Source: Selaginella tamariscina
Taxonomy: Eukaryota > Streptophyta > Lycopodiopsida > Selaginellales > Selaginellaceae
NCBI GenBank assembly: GCA_003024785.1
Contig: PUQB01000973.1
Location: 1-64,000, forward strand
Reading direction: 5' to 3'
Length of the DNA: 64,000 nt
Below, piece after piece: positions 25,985 through 39,056 of this stretch (the stretch's first letter is position 1; each line of letters begins with the position of its first letter). A program made the position numbers and the translations under genes. Below the pieces are notes generated by a model. The model was not told where the DNA came from. It did not search any database and saw only the letters and a list, made by a program, of their open reading frames with translations.

Positions 25985-27905
25985 CCCCTGACCTTATTGG
26001 CTAATGAGCAAGAAGCACCAAAAAAAAGTTGCATTGATGGATCGTCATATTTGAACAAGAGAAGCCTAATAAACTTTATGACATTATCAATTAATAGAAC
26101 TATCTTCTTGAAGACTGTTGATATGTCAGGAGTTGAAAAGACTAATTTGATATTATGGAACATCATAAAGTATATTAAAACATGGTTGGAAAGAGCAAAG
26201 TTGTCTAAGTTGCTACAAAAAATGTAGTGGTGATGGGAGAAATGTTGGAGAGGGAGTATCCTGAGATAATATATGGCTGTTGTGTTTGCCACTGTTTGGA
26301 TTTTCTATTTGAAGTTGGATTGGGTGATGGAGACTGTTACAAAAGCAAAAAAAATAGTTGCTTTTGTGCTTCTGTTCTAGTATGCAAATATTGATAAGGG
26401 CTAAAGAAATGTGTAATTAATTGACGATTCAGATTTTTGGTTTCAAGCACAACAATTATTGGTTATGATAACTTCTATTTTTAAAATATTAAAAGTGGTA
26501 GATAGAGACATAGTTACGAACACGAACATGAGCCTTAGATTTTAAGAATCCGACTATAGAATACAATCACAGCTCACGTGTCCACGAATATTCTAGTGAA
26601 TATTCTAAGAATATTCTAATTTTAATTCTAAGAATATACTACTTTTTATTATATATAAACTACTAAAACATCCACACAGAATCATATTAATATGCATAAA
26701 ATTTAAATATGTTTATTTTCACTGTGTATGGCCGATTCTGTTCACAACACTTGTTCTTCTAGAGCTACTTGCCCCATTGGCACTTATCCCATTCCTGTAT
26801 TGTTGTGTGTACTTACACAAATGCAAGGATATGAAGAGGATGTATAAATACATCCTTTAACACATGTATTACATATATAGATATATGAATACACACTCAC
26901 ACACAACATTTGGATGGCCTATATACCCCATACATACTAGATGTACATGTAATCCTGTATGAGCATTAATCTTTGACATTGTCTCCATCCCTGTAGTATG
27001 CTGGATTGTTGCGCCATGCTTGACAGTAGCAGATGAAGCACCTCTCCTCCAATCCGCAGCGAATGGAGCGGCGAAGGCGGCTGCAGTGCTACCAGAATCG
27101 GTAGTGGAAGCGACAACGAGCAAGATCGAGAGCTTGGAGGAGATGAAGTCGAGATATGATGAACACAGGCTATGATCCTAGCAACTACGGTCGTGATCAC
27201 GGCTCGTGTTTGTAACAATATATATTATTCATGAACACGGCCGTGGGAACATGACCTATGGCCATGTTCATGAAACATGGTGAACACGGCCGGGATCTCG
27301 GCTGTGTTTGTAAATATGGATAGAGAAGGAGCGACATTTGGTATCATTTTTGAATGCATATATATAATGGAAGCTTAGATAAATTGAAGGATGACCATTT
27401 TATACTTGAAAATCACATGCTAACAATCAAGAATTTCATTTTGGAAAGTCATGATGGAAAGCCAACAAGATAAGTACAAATGTATAATGTTTTGCATGTT
27501 TGTGGAAATATTTTGCATCCTCTATGGTATGATCCAATGAAGAAGCCAAATTAAGAAGCTTATGTGGTCACTTTGGAGTACTTTAAGAGGTATTATCAAA
27601 GTGATGATGATTTGCATGAATGGTTATTAAGCCAACTAAATGATTATTTTTGTGGATCACTTAATTTTTAAGAAAAGGGTGTGGAAATTAAAAAGGATAA
27701 AATTGTGAGAGATGTTTGGAATTGGATTGTTAGATTTGCATAAGTTTGTAATTCAAAATTTAAGTTAGCTTGTTACAGCTTCACTTGGTGAGAGAAATTG
27801 ATTGACATGCAATCTTATCCAAATCAAAAGGAAGAATAGGGTGCTAGTGACAAATGAAGATAAGCTTATTTTTATTTACATCAACTTGAAACTAATGGAT
27901 AAGCA
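25985..27905 (+). mobile_element. Decayed hAT-type DNA transposon, interrupted
   Basis: Pieces of a hAT transposase lie in order on the plus strand. Near 26030-26110, DGSSYLNKRSLINFM and TIFLKTVDMSGVEKT match the DUF659 region (nuclease core). Near 26270-26330, CCVCHCLDFLFE matches the CAAHCLDL segment. Near 26425-26520, DFWFQAQQLLVMITSIFKIL and VVDRD match the next conserved block. Then at 27510-27640, NILHPLWYDPMKKPN and YYQSDDDLHEWLLSQLNDY match the C-terminal LHP/dimerisation region. Stops and slips occur throughout. About 0.8 kb of unrelated sequence (26530-27325), including a MITE-like copy, sits between the pieces. Confidence 0.72.
27162..27317. mobile_element. MITE-like element, copy 2, inside the hAT remnant
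   Basis: Aligns along its whole length with the element at 20171-20329: shared start aacacaggc, internal gatcacggctcgtgtt, gtgggaacatgac, and an end near gctgtgtttgtaa. It has more substitutions at the left end than copy 1. A further partial end (gttacgaacacgaacatga) is at about 26513. Confidence 0.68.
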
Positions 27906-29241
27906 AACAAGTTTAAAGAGATGAATACGGATACTATTGAGTTATTGAGTTAAATGCACATTGAAAATATTAAGTGTATCTTTATTTATGATTAAAGGAA
28001 TGAAAGAAGACCACACCAAACACATTTATTGCTGCTAACAAGAATCAGTTAATAGTGATGAAACATGATAATGTAAATAAAATATTGGTAAAGAAAAAGA
28101 TGAATGATAACAACGAGACATCAAGTTTGTATATTAATTTCTCAAATTTAATTTTATTTAGTTTAATTTTAAATATGTAATTTGAATATTTTAAAATCCC
28201 AACATTTTAATATTTAAATACACTAAAGTATTTTAAAAATTTAATTTTTTATTTTTTTTGTTACGAGAGAACGCATTCATGGAATTTAAAAAAACGTTCA
28301 AGAACTCATTGGCAAACTGTGAAAGCGTTTGGAAAATCCGTTCGTGTCAACCTTGAATTGAAATATTTAAATTGCATCCTTCAACTAAAGACTCTTTCTT
28401 CACAAGCTTGCATCAACATTTAGAAAGAAATGCACATAAATTAGTCTTCTTATGCATTCTCATCTAAAATAACTATCACATTTACACGATGACTAAATGC
28501 AATTGCTAATGGAGGGCACATTAAATCAATTATTAGCCTCAATGTTAAAGGCAAATATTAAAATAATAATACATTAGATTCAACACTGGAAACTGATAAA
28601 TAAGATTTCATTGATCATAGTTAACACCTATACAGAAATATTAAACCTTAGCATAAGCATTTTTCATATTTGTAAACAAAGAGGATAATTAATTAAAGTT
28701 GTTTTAACAAAGTGACCATGCATAAAGAAAAGAATTTGACCAACCCGAGAAACCCTTGTTTACAGCCACGCTAATCTTAATGCCCCTTAATATCCAACAT
28801 GGCACATTATGCCAACTCAACTTGTACAGAGGCTATACAATTCCCACTATTATTCTAATATATAACGTATTTCTATGTATATACTATCGTTTGAATTGTG
28901 ACAACGCTCGTGTTAATTAAACCCTAATTACTGATTAACATGAAAACACCTTTTTTTATCTAGGGTTGAACAGAGGAGCCCTAATCTGTGGAAGAGGAGT
29001 GAGCGAGCTTTTGCAAGAGGCATTCATCTAAGGTTCTTGGCGAGCAGCAGTCGGGCTTTGTGCGGGCGGCAATCTTCTCAAGTGCAAGGCGGAGCGCAAG
29101 CAAGTGTCCGTGGCCGGTGCGTGAGCTTAAGTACGAGGTCGGAATACGAGTCCGAGGCCGTAGTTCGATTTGTGTGCGGAGATCAAGGCGTAGCGCAGGC
29201 AGGCACAAGTAGAAGGAAGCTAGGGTTTGAATCGGTAAGGG
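27906..29241. other. AT-rich spacer and GYF-gene leader
   Basis: No gene to about 28960. From there GC rises; tctagggttg at 28961 and gctagggttt near 29219 are telo-box-like, and 28970-29241 is the likely promoter/5' UTR of the GYF gene. Confidence 0.5.
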
Positions 29242-32200
29242 ATGAACACTATGGCGAGTTCTGGCGCTGCAGTTCCCCCGAAATCTGGAGGTATTTGCTT
29301 CATCTTATTTTTTTATAGCATTAAACTCACTATTTTATGCATATTAGATGGTGCTCATAACGGGATGTCTAAGCTGCTCGCTAATCTCCTTGAACCCGAC
29401 ATCAGAGGTACCATCTTTATCATCAAAATGTACAATAGAATGTGAAAGCTCGCTTTTTGTTCGTAGATTTAGATGTCGATGAAGTGTGTTCTTTGAATTA
29501 TGATTAGTTTAACTCAGTTCGTTCTTGTTTTTAATTGATTTGCTTTTGATTCTCCAGCTACCGATGTAACTGGACTGGAGAATGGCATTCCGCTCTCTCC
29601 TCAGTGGCTTCACTCTAAAGCGGCTGATAAACCCGGAGTAAGTTTCCACACACACACACAAGCAAGAGAGAGAGAGATGGTAAAGCAAATGACGCAGGAT
29701 ACTGCTCCAAAACCTCACTACGAAACACCAACCAACAAAGAACCCTGGCGTGGAGAAGGAATGGAGAGAAAGTGGTGGCGAAACGAGGAACGAAGCCGCT
29801 GGAGAGATGAAGAGCGCGAGAATTCCTCCATCCCACGACACAGGTTTGTATATGTGTTGTAAGCGGAGGTATTAATCAAGTCTTTTGTTTAACGCTTTCT
29901 TACTTCGCAGGTGGAAGGAAGGTGAGGGGGAGTCCAAACGAGGTGGTGTAGATCGCTGGACAGATTTCTCGCCCCGTGACACGGGCTATGATAATCGTCG
30001 TGACAGCAAATGGAACAGGTAATACTAACATACATAAAGCATCATCCGAATTTGAAGAAAAACTGCTTCTATATAAACTCGTTGTATGCATAACATGTTG
30101 TGGTTTGCTGGCAGTCGTTGGGGACCTGATGACAAGGAGAAAGAACTACGGCGTGAGAAATGGGTAGATCCCGATAAGGAAGGGGATAAAGAAAGGCATG
30201 CCTACAGGTATGGAAATTCTTGTTTACATGCATGGACTAAATTTGGCATTGGCGTCTACGCTATCTGTTTATTACAAGCAGAGAGCGCACAATATTTATG
30301 TATACATGGGATGCATAGTATTAGGCACGATGTGTGTAACATTTCTTCTCTCTCTTATTTATGAGACTGTAGTCTCCTTTCTGATCATATGTACATTCTT
30401 AGTTTTGTATATGTAGTCAGGTGTTCATATGTATATGAGTACATTCATTCATATCTTTATTTAATTTCAACCTTGTTCTCTTTTAGCCATCCCATTAATA
30501 TCCGGGGAGCCGACCAGGATGCTTCTCGGGAAGCATGGAAGCCGCCTCATAAACGAGCAGAGGCTTTATTGGGAAGCACTCCTCCAAAATACGCACCGGG
30601 ATTTGGTCGGGGACGAGGTGGGACTGATGGGTTTTCTGTCGGAAGGGGAAAACCTGGCGGGATTCTACCAACGTCAGGGCATCATGGGAATCATATAGGG
30701 TAAAACCGACGCTAGAGGACGCTCAGACGGGGTTTATCGCTATCCGAGAGCAAAACTGCTCGACATTTACAAAAAGTGTTTAAAACTGCCGGTTGAACTC
30801 CCCGATGGGTTTATTGAGGTTAGTCTATATCTATCTCACAATATATATAATAACGATAAGCATATATAACTATATACATTATTATATCTCTGTAGAGTCA
30901 GAGCGGTTATATTTTATATAAAGAGAGTCAATTATGTTTATCTGTTGGTTCTCTAGGTTGAACAGCTCACTGTTGAGGCCTGTTGAGCCTCTTGCTGTTT
31001 CTGCCCTGGATGATGAAGAGGAGGTAATTCTTTTCCTTTTGATTTTGTTATTAGCTAGTTTAGCACTCATGGCTAATTTCAGTAATATCCATATCAGACC
31101 GTTTAGTATTTGTATTATTGCTATCTATTTTTTATATATTTGTTCATTTAGCAATGAGTATTTGAAAATGTATGATATGTTCTATTATCTTCATATAGTT
31201 ATTTGCAACTCTTTCACATAAGTTGTAACATAAAAATTTGATAGATGGTTTTGGAGGGGATTCAAAAAGGGGATATAGTTAGTAGTGGAGCAGGGCAGAA
31301 TCCTGTGGCAAAGGATAATCGCGGTGGTCGTGAAGAGGCTGGAAGAGTGCGACCCCGAACTGGAAGGTTTTCTGGTACGTTTCTTGGATATAAAAGTATA
31401 TATTTTACTGTAATACACGCGTATATGTAAGACCAAGGTTTCTACTCTATTACAGGTAAGGACGACGAGAAGCAGAGAGAGGACGAGGTTTCCGGAGAGC
31501 AACGTGGAAAGGATGTTAAAGATGGTAAGCTTCTTATGATATCACTTGAATGTGCGTTATTCCATAAGCATAATAGTGTTTTGCATTTATCTAAGTATAT
31601 ACACAAGTACGAGAAGATACGCATGATGATGTGTTCTCTATAGTTGTATATGTATTCATGCTACTATGTTTCAGAACAACCTGGCATTTGGAGACGAAAC
31701 AGGAATGTAGAAGACGATGGAAAAGAAGTAAGGGGTGTGCTATTATATATTTTGTGTGTCTATTTCCCTGTGCATCTGTTTACATATACAGAAATGTATG
31801 TGCTTTGTTTACAGCCTTCTGAGGATGAGATGATGGATCCGTACAAGGAAGAAAAAGGGTGGAAATTATCAAATATCCGTAAAGATATTCCGAAGCTACA
31901 GCGTCGTCCTGAAGATCTTCAGCTTTTCTACACAGATCCACAGGGTCTTGTTCAAGGTCCCTTTGTTGGTGCCGATATTATTGGTTGGTTTGAAGCAGGC
32001 TTCTTTAATATTGATCTTCCTGTTCGTCTTGCTGATGCACCAGGTACTATATATGTATATATGGACATATACATGAGCATATTCTCTGTACACAAAGTAG
32101 TTTTATATAAATGCGATACATTTATATGCTTGTAATTATATATGTATAAATGTCCATTTTTGCAGAGGGAAGTGGTTTTGTTCCACTTGGGAATGTTATG

Positions 32201-35200
32201 CCGCATTTGCGGCCAAAGGCTCGTGTTCCTCCTGGTTTTGATGTAAAGGTAATAATAGATCCATTATCTCTTGAATGTTCATGGTACAGTCAACTAATTT
32301 ATAAAAACTTCTATTTATTTTCTAGTATATTAAAATAGTTACCTTGCACTTCTCTAATGTATAAGGTTGAAGATATGAGAATTGGTTTCGAGAGTATGCA
32401 CGTTCAATCTACCGTTCAGGAAGTCGAGCCGAAAATTAGACAACTGGAGTCTGATCGGCAGACAACAGGTGTTTATAGAAAATAAAACATATACAAGACG
32501 TGACTGTTATCATAAAATTACGTGTATAATATATAATAGAACCAATAAATGCTTGGTTGCCATTAATGTTACTTTGTTATACAGAATATTATGATTGCGT
32601 ACTTACTAAACTGTGATTTGATTATTCCAGATTTTTCAGCTCATGGTGGTCTTGAGGAAGCATATATGGCAATGAGGAGAATGTCTGCATTTCCTCAAGT
32701 GAAACCGGATCCTACCATGCCAGGTTCGAATACATGATTGTGTGGTGCGTCTGTGCGTAGAGAGAGAGAGAGCATAACCTTTTCCATTTAGGAGCAGAAC
32801 ACGACATTGGTAAGCTTGCTAGTCGACCAGATGTTCTTACTCCCGGTTTGCCGACTGTAGAGAAAGATTGGCCTCCTCGTTCGGCCTCGTTACAGCACGA
32901 GGTATGTTTCAGACATGTACAGATACGTTAGACAAATTTAAAACGTAGATACAACATGCATTGCATATTAGTTGTATTCTGTTAGTGTTCCATGCATTGA
33001 TGTAATACTGATCTTGATGTTGCTGCAGCAACCTGAACTATTATATCAGCATTTGCCGCAGTCTCCATTTCCGCCTCAGCGGACAAGCTCTGGTTTGTTT
33101 CTAGAGCAGCTTCACCCTGGTCCAAGTCTTCAGCAGCCTACAGCAGAACACCTAGAACAACTATTGAAGGTATATTCTTTACACATTTTTCTATGACGTG
33201 TAGATTTCAATAACAAATCTAGAATTAATAGAACATGTAGACCTACAGATACACAGACATGTGTATTTGTATGTATGTATGATGTGTGTCCATATTACTT
33301 CAATCATTGATATTATTCATGGTACAGGCAGAACAGCTGTTAAAGCTGCAGCAGACGGAGCAACTATTGAAGGTAATATACGTCTTTATGTGTATTTATT
33401 TATCACACACACGCAGTGTGTTATGCCTGCCCCGCGCACAACTTCATTACACATAATTGAGTTTATGTGTGCTTGTATATATATGTGGATTTCCATAGCT
33501 ACGCGTGTTTGTCATATATTTGGTTTTATACTGACACACTTTGTCTACTACGTGTCGTATGGTGTATGAGTTCGGTTTATCTCTTCATGTTTGTATATGT
33601 AATGTTTGCATTCTTTAGTTCTTTCGGGTATAATAACACAATAATTTCAAAACGCATTACTCTTTGTATATACTTAATTGTATTGATTAATCTTGTTGAT
33701 GTGGTAAATACCCTGCACGCGTATGTATGTACAAATTTATTAATATATGCTATTGGTATGCAGGCAGAGCAGCTCTTAAAGTTGCAACAGTTTCAGAAGC
33801 AGCAACAACTACAACAGCATCACATTCAGCTCCAGCAACAGCTCCAGCAGCAGGCCGCTGCTCCTCACCGTGCATTGCTCGACCGGCTCTTGATGCAGCA
33901 GGCTGGCTACGACTATCCACAACGTGGTATGTATTACATATGGCCATGTATATGTATGTATGTATATCTGTGTGTGTGTATATATATGTGTCTGTGTGTG
34001 TGTTACATATTACATCTATGCATGTATTTGTGCAGTGGAACCGAGGAGTAGCAGACAGCCCGACTTGGATTCCTTGTCGGAAAGAGTTCGAGAGCAGGCG
34101 ACAAATCCCATAGAGCAGCTTGTCCAGATCAGACATCAGCATGAGTCAGCATTCCGTCAGTTTTTTCCGGCAGATGAGCATCAGTTAATGCGACAGTATA
34201 GTATGCCGCTTCCCCAGCAACGACCAACTGTTGAAGAAAACAGGATTCCAGGTGTCTGGGAGCATGATGATTACGGGCAGTATATTCGGTCTTCAAGACC
34301 CGTAGATGCTCCTCAGGTTCGTTAATCTGTATCTTATGCATGTACATCATAAATTATGATACTCGCACATACTATAGATAAGTGGCATGATTTCTCATTG
34401 TATCGTTGTGTCTTTCTGTTTATGTGCTTCATATGTAGCTTTAAGTATACACGTGGGAACAGTAATATACCCGAGGGGAGTTTGAATACTCTCTCTCTCT
34501 CTCAAACACATACAAAACATGAATTTCGCGTCTAAACAGGGGAATACGAATGCGCAAGTTCTAGACAGTATTCAGCGGATGCAGTCTCAACAGCAGCAGC
34601 ATAAAGATGCTTCTGCATTTGAGAGGAGCATGAGCTTGGACAGGCTTCCCTTAGAGCTCATCCAGAACATGAAGGTAATATGATTAACGCATCACATTAA
34701 CTTTTGAGCTATTGCCGCCCGCGCGCACACCACACACTAACGAAGTATTGTGCATAAAGGTCGAGGATCTTATACGACTGCAGCAGGAGCAGCAGCAACA
34801 GAGCGTGAAGCAGGTTGAGCAACAGGCTAGTTTTCCTGACGATATTTTACTTCAACCTCATGCTCCACAGCCACGTGAAGCTTGGCCTCCCGAGGTGTGT
34901 GTATATATATTATATATATATAGACATACTGTCACATGGACTTATAAATTCTATTTTTAGACACATATTTATGCATGCATAAGTAGCGTGTCATATATGT
35001 AGTACGGATAAGGTGATCATTAAGAAACATCTGTATGGGATTATGCACGCACTTGTAATTTTGGTGTACGAGTGCGTAAGTTTAAGAGGGTAGCCTGTGG
35101 ACAATTATTTACTTGAGTTCACAAAAGCTGCATTTGTAACTTGAGAGAGCATGTAGAGAGAGAAGAAAGAGGGAAGAAGAGAGAGAAGTATGTTATTAAC

Positions 35201-38108
35201 ATACATCAAATGCCAGGGGTCGTATACTTCCGTCTACATATGTTAGATTTTATATATATTCAAGCCTCTTTTAATAAAAGCCCTAGTAAAGTTTGTGTAA
35301 TTAGAGTTACTGGTAGTGAAAGTCAAAAGACAACAGCCAAATTTAATAAGTATATAGGTTGTTATGCTATATGAGAAACTTTTATGAGAGCATGTATAGA
35401 CAGAGAAGAGAGTATGTAGACTGCATTCACATTAACCATTTAATATTAACATTACCGAGCTACTACCCTCTTCTCACCATCTGTCATACACATATACGTC
35501 TGTATAGAACTTACGGCTGAAAATTGCAGGTGGAGCATCCGATGCTGAAAACGGAGAATCGGGAGACTCTCCATCAAGTGAAAGCCGCTCCATCGACGCT
35601 TGAGATTGAAAAGCATCACCAGGTGGAATCTTGTCCAGCACCTTTACAAGACTCTTGGTCTTCACTCAATTCCTTCCCCGAAGCTGCCAAGCCCGTAGTC
35701 GATGTAAGTGGGTGTGCGTGTGGTGGGAGTGTGCGCTCGTGCGTGCTTGTGTGAGTGTGTATGTGCACAGCTGAATTATGTTTGTCTATATTGTGAAGCA
35801 TATCCTCTCTCTTGTTGACGTATCCTGCACTTTAGGTTATCATTAAACCGTTCAAGTAATTAAAATGCAGCACGCAACATATATATATATATATATGTAT
35901 GAAAATATCGTGTTCCATGTGTGTGCGCGCGCGCGTACTTTTTTGAACTTACTATTGTAATCTGGCGTTGATTATAGCTATTTTACTTTATGTTTCTTTC
36001 CATAACGTCCTTATAAATATGTTGTAATTGACATATAACAATTGTCCGACTTCAGGAGACGAAACAACAAAGAGATGAAGAAGTATTCTCTAGGGTTGCT
36101 CCTGTTTCTCAGACTAATTCCTTGAAGGAAATTCAGGAGGAGAAATCTCGGACCAAAGCTACTGAGGCTACTAAGCCCGCTGCTCCAAGGGTAAATGCAT
36201 ATATGGATGTGAATGTGTGTGTGTAGGAGGTTGCTAGTACAGTAAGTTATATATGGTGTTCATTTAATAGGAGATGAGTCTTCTAACGGAACAACTGTTG
36301 CGAAGTAAGAATGATGAAGGGGAGTTTATCGAGCCAAAGGAAGTAAAGAAGAACAAGAAAAGGCAATCTAAGAACAAGGCAAACAAGGCAGCTGCTGTTG
36401 CAGTGGCTCCTGTAGCTGAAACACCCACTGTTGTGCCCCCCAAGAAGCAGATACAAGAGCCTAATAAGGAGGTTTTGCCGTCTCCACCTCGAGGTACAAT
36501 CATTTAAAGAAAAATTCATCTTAAAACACTATTCCTATATACAGATTTATGTTTACACATATTCATGTTCACATGCATTCGGCTGTTTATGTATGTTTTA
36601 ATGTACAAATATGCACGCATGCATATCTGTGCATGCGTGTCTTTACACTCGTTGTGCAGGGCCTTCACTTGGAGACTTCATGTTTGTAAGAGAAGAGCCA
36701 TCGGCTGCTCAGCCTTTGCCCGCCTGGTCAATCGATGCCAACAAGCAGGTGCGTGTGTGTGTGTGTGTGATAGGGAGAGGGAGGGGGGTACTAATGACAT
36801 TCTATATGCAGACGAAGCCAGTTAAGTCCTTGAAGGAGATACAAGAGGCCGAAAAGCAGGCAAGGGAAGAGCAGGAGAAGAGGCAGAGAATGTTACAGCA
36901 ACAACAGATGCAACAAATGCAGCAGAATACTCCCAAGCCAATTGTCACCCGAACCAGCAGTGGCGCCGCTTGGCAGAAGACTGCTCCATCGCCGGCAGGT
37001 ACATAATAGTATATGCATTATCACATACATTTACTGAGCTTATCATTCTATTACGTTTATCCAATGATCGCCGTGATAAGAACAATATAGTGTGATAGTT
37101 ATGGTTATTATTACATTTTGTATATGATATATATTATGGTGCATAAATGAACACAAACCGTAACAGTTTTATACAAACGTATGTGTATGCATATGATCAC
37201 GTTATTAATCGTAAGATTTAATAAAATGCTATGTTTTCAGCACAAACGAGTAAGACTAAGCCTAAACCGAAGTTTGAAGAGGATGATGACCTTTTCTGGG
37301 ACTATGGTGAGGATGCTTTGAATCTGAAACCAACTGGAAAATCGGATAGGTACTAACATACATACACGCATAGACACGTGCGCGAATATTGTTTCTTTGC
37401 AGTAAAAATACGGGTAAGCCGGTGCCTGGATTTAGACAAGCTGCGGGTGCTGTACCAGTCTCAGCACCGAGTGGTAATTCAGACTTCCCTTCTCTCTCGT
37501 CGTCACTAAAGAGTCCTGGACCGCTTTCTTCTGCTCCAACTGCTAAAAAGCCTGCTGCAAAGAAAGGTTGTGTGTGTATGCGTGTGGACACAGACATGAT
37601 ATATATTTTATACATGTAGTCGTTAAAGAGCTGTGAACTTAATCTTCTTCGTTTATATTCAGATGCTCCCGTTGTCAGTGAGGCTAAGGCTTTCCGGCAG
37701 TGGTGTGAAGCTCAAATTAAAAAGATAACTGGCGGCGAGGGTAAGTAACTAAAGAAATCATGTGAAGTAATATGTACAATATATAGTATTGTGTATATAT
37801 ATCCGTGTGCACATATCGTCACACACGTAAATCCAGAAAAGCAGCAATGGATGTTAGCCCCTGTTAATACTTTTCCTGGCATCTTCATAGATATGACGCT
37901 TCTGGAGTTTTGCGTCTTCTCTCCTGATGCAGGGGATTACCTCACCCAATACTTGGGCTCGAACTCGAACGTACAGGTCTGTGTGCGTGCGTGTGTGTGG
38001 TCTGTTACACATCGTATATTTAATTTGTTCAGTGTAGACATTATTGAAACATTATGATCTGAAAGCTACGTATAGCATATGCAAGTGTACGTTTGGGAGT
38101 ATTAAAGG

Positions 38109-38140
<32 letters not shown>

Positions 38141-38816
38141 TAATTGACTTCAATGTTACCAATATATATATATATATATACAAATATGTATATAATATTT
38201 ATTATTATAGGTATGTGGTACATTTATTTGTATAATGCATGTTCCCGAGCGTAGCATACTTTGTTAAGCTTGATTAAGATGTAAACAAGTTGATGGTAAG
38301 TGTTTTTACATAACTGAAACTGCATTATGTGCAGGCATTCACATCGGAGTTTCTACATCGTAAGGAGCAGATTCCTACGGAAGCCCTGCGAATGGTGTTT
38401 AAAAGCGACGCAGTAGTTAACGAGGAGGGCTGGAAGCGGAGCAGAGCGACTTTTAAGAAAGTCGAACCTGAGCCAGAATTCGAAGAATCGAAGGCCAGCA
38501 AGAAGAAAGCCAAGAAGGTACATGTGTATACATTATACGTACATATATTAGGTACATATACATGTATATGTTTATTATATACATATACAATCTGTAGTAT
38601 TGTATATAATAATGCACTAATAGTAGAATCTCTCCGAATAAGTATACTAGATCATGTAAAGTCCACTATACTACTTATATATTATAGATTAAGTGTGGAT
38701 TCTTTGTTATTATTTTTATGTAATAGGGAAAGAAGGTGGTGGATCCATCATTGCTAGGGTTTAGCGTGACCAGTAACAGGATACTGATGGGAGAGATACA
38801 CCACGTAGAAGACTAG
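29242..38816 (+). CDS. GYF-domain translational regulator, EXA1/GIGYF-like, about 33 exons
   Basis: Plant EXA1-type proteins bind eIF4E-family factors and proline-rich partners to repress translation. Exons run from 29242-29290 to 38727-38816 with consistent GT-AG phases. Order: [11 protein letters not shown]; an Arg/Trp-rich stretch ([27 protein letters not shown]); [34 protein letters not shown] (30740-30785), holding the eIF4E-binding consensus YxxxxLL; then the GYF domain in the exon 31815-32043 ([28 protein letters not shown]). A long Gln-rich coiled-coil part (33029-37000) follows. The end has [45 protein letters not shown] and [21 protein letters not shown] before the stop. Frame slips occur near 30699 (a G run) and 30980. 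The intron 34895-35529 is unusually long for the 3' half. Identity is strong; the function is transferred from Arabidopsis. Confidence 0.93.
31815..32043 (+). other. GYF domain exon
   Basis: This single exon codes for the whole recognisable GYF fold: the aromatic-x-Tyr-x-Asp start (LFYTDPQG), the QGPF turn, and [23 protein letters not shown] domains bind proline-rich peptides. The flanking exon continues [15 protein letters not shown], typical of the plant proteins. Confidence 0.92.
33328..33926 (+). repeat. Duplicated Gln-rich coiled-coil exon
   Basis: The short exon 33328-33372 and the start of exon 33764-33926 both begin AEQLLKLQQ, and the preceding exon ends EHLEQLLK. The short exon is itself AEQLLKLQQ then TEQLLK. 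This looks like tandem exon duplication extending a coiled coil inside the GYF protein. Confidence 0.75.
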
Positions 38817-39020
38817 GGTTGTTTTAAGAGGTGGCGGAAGAGTGTAAACTACTTGTAAAGGAGGAAGGCGTGTGTATAGTGTTCCCTGCAAAAGGTACAC
38901 ACACAAAGTTTTGTTTTTGAGGAAAATACGTAATAGGCGAATATTCCCCCTTTATCTGAGTTTTTAGATTTTTTTTTTCTTTTTTTGTACATATTATGCA
39001 AGCGGTAAAGCTGATTAGAA

Positions 39021-39056
<36 letters not shown>

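Noticed and set aside
33467..34142. Frames of 130-194 codons on both strands within the GYF gene
   Set aside because: They are read-through of introns and shifted frames of the Gln-rich exons; the exon phases support only the GYF reading.
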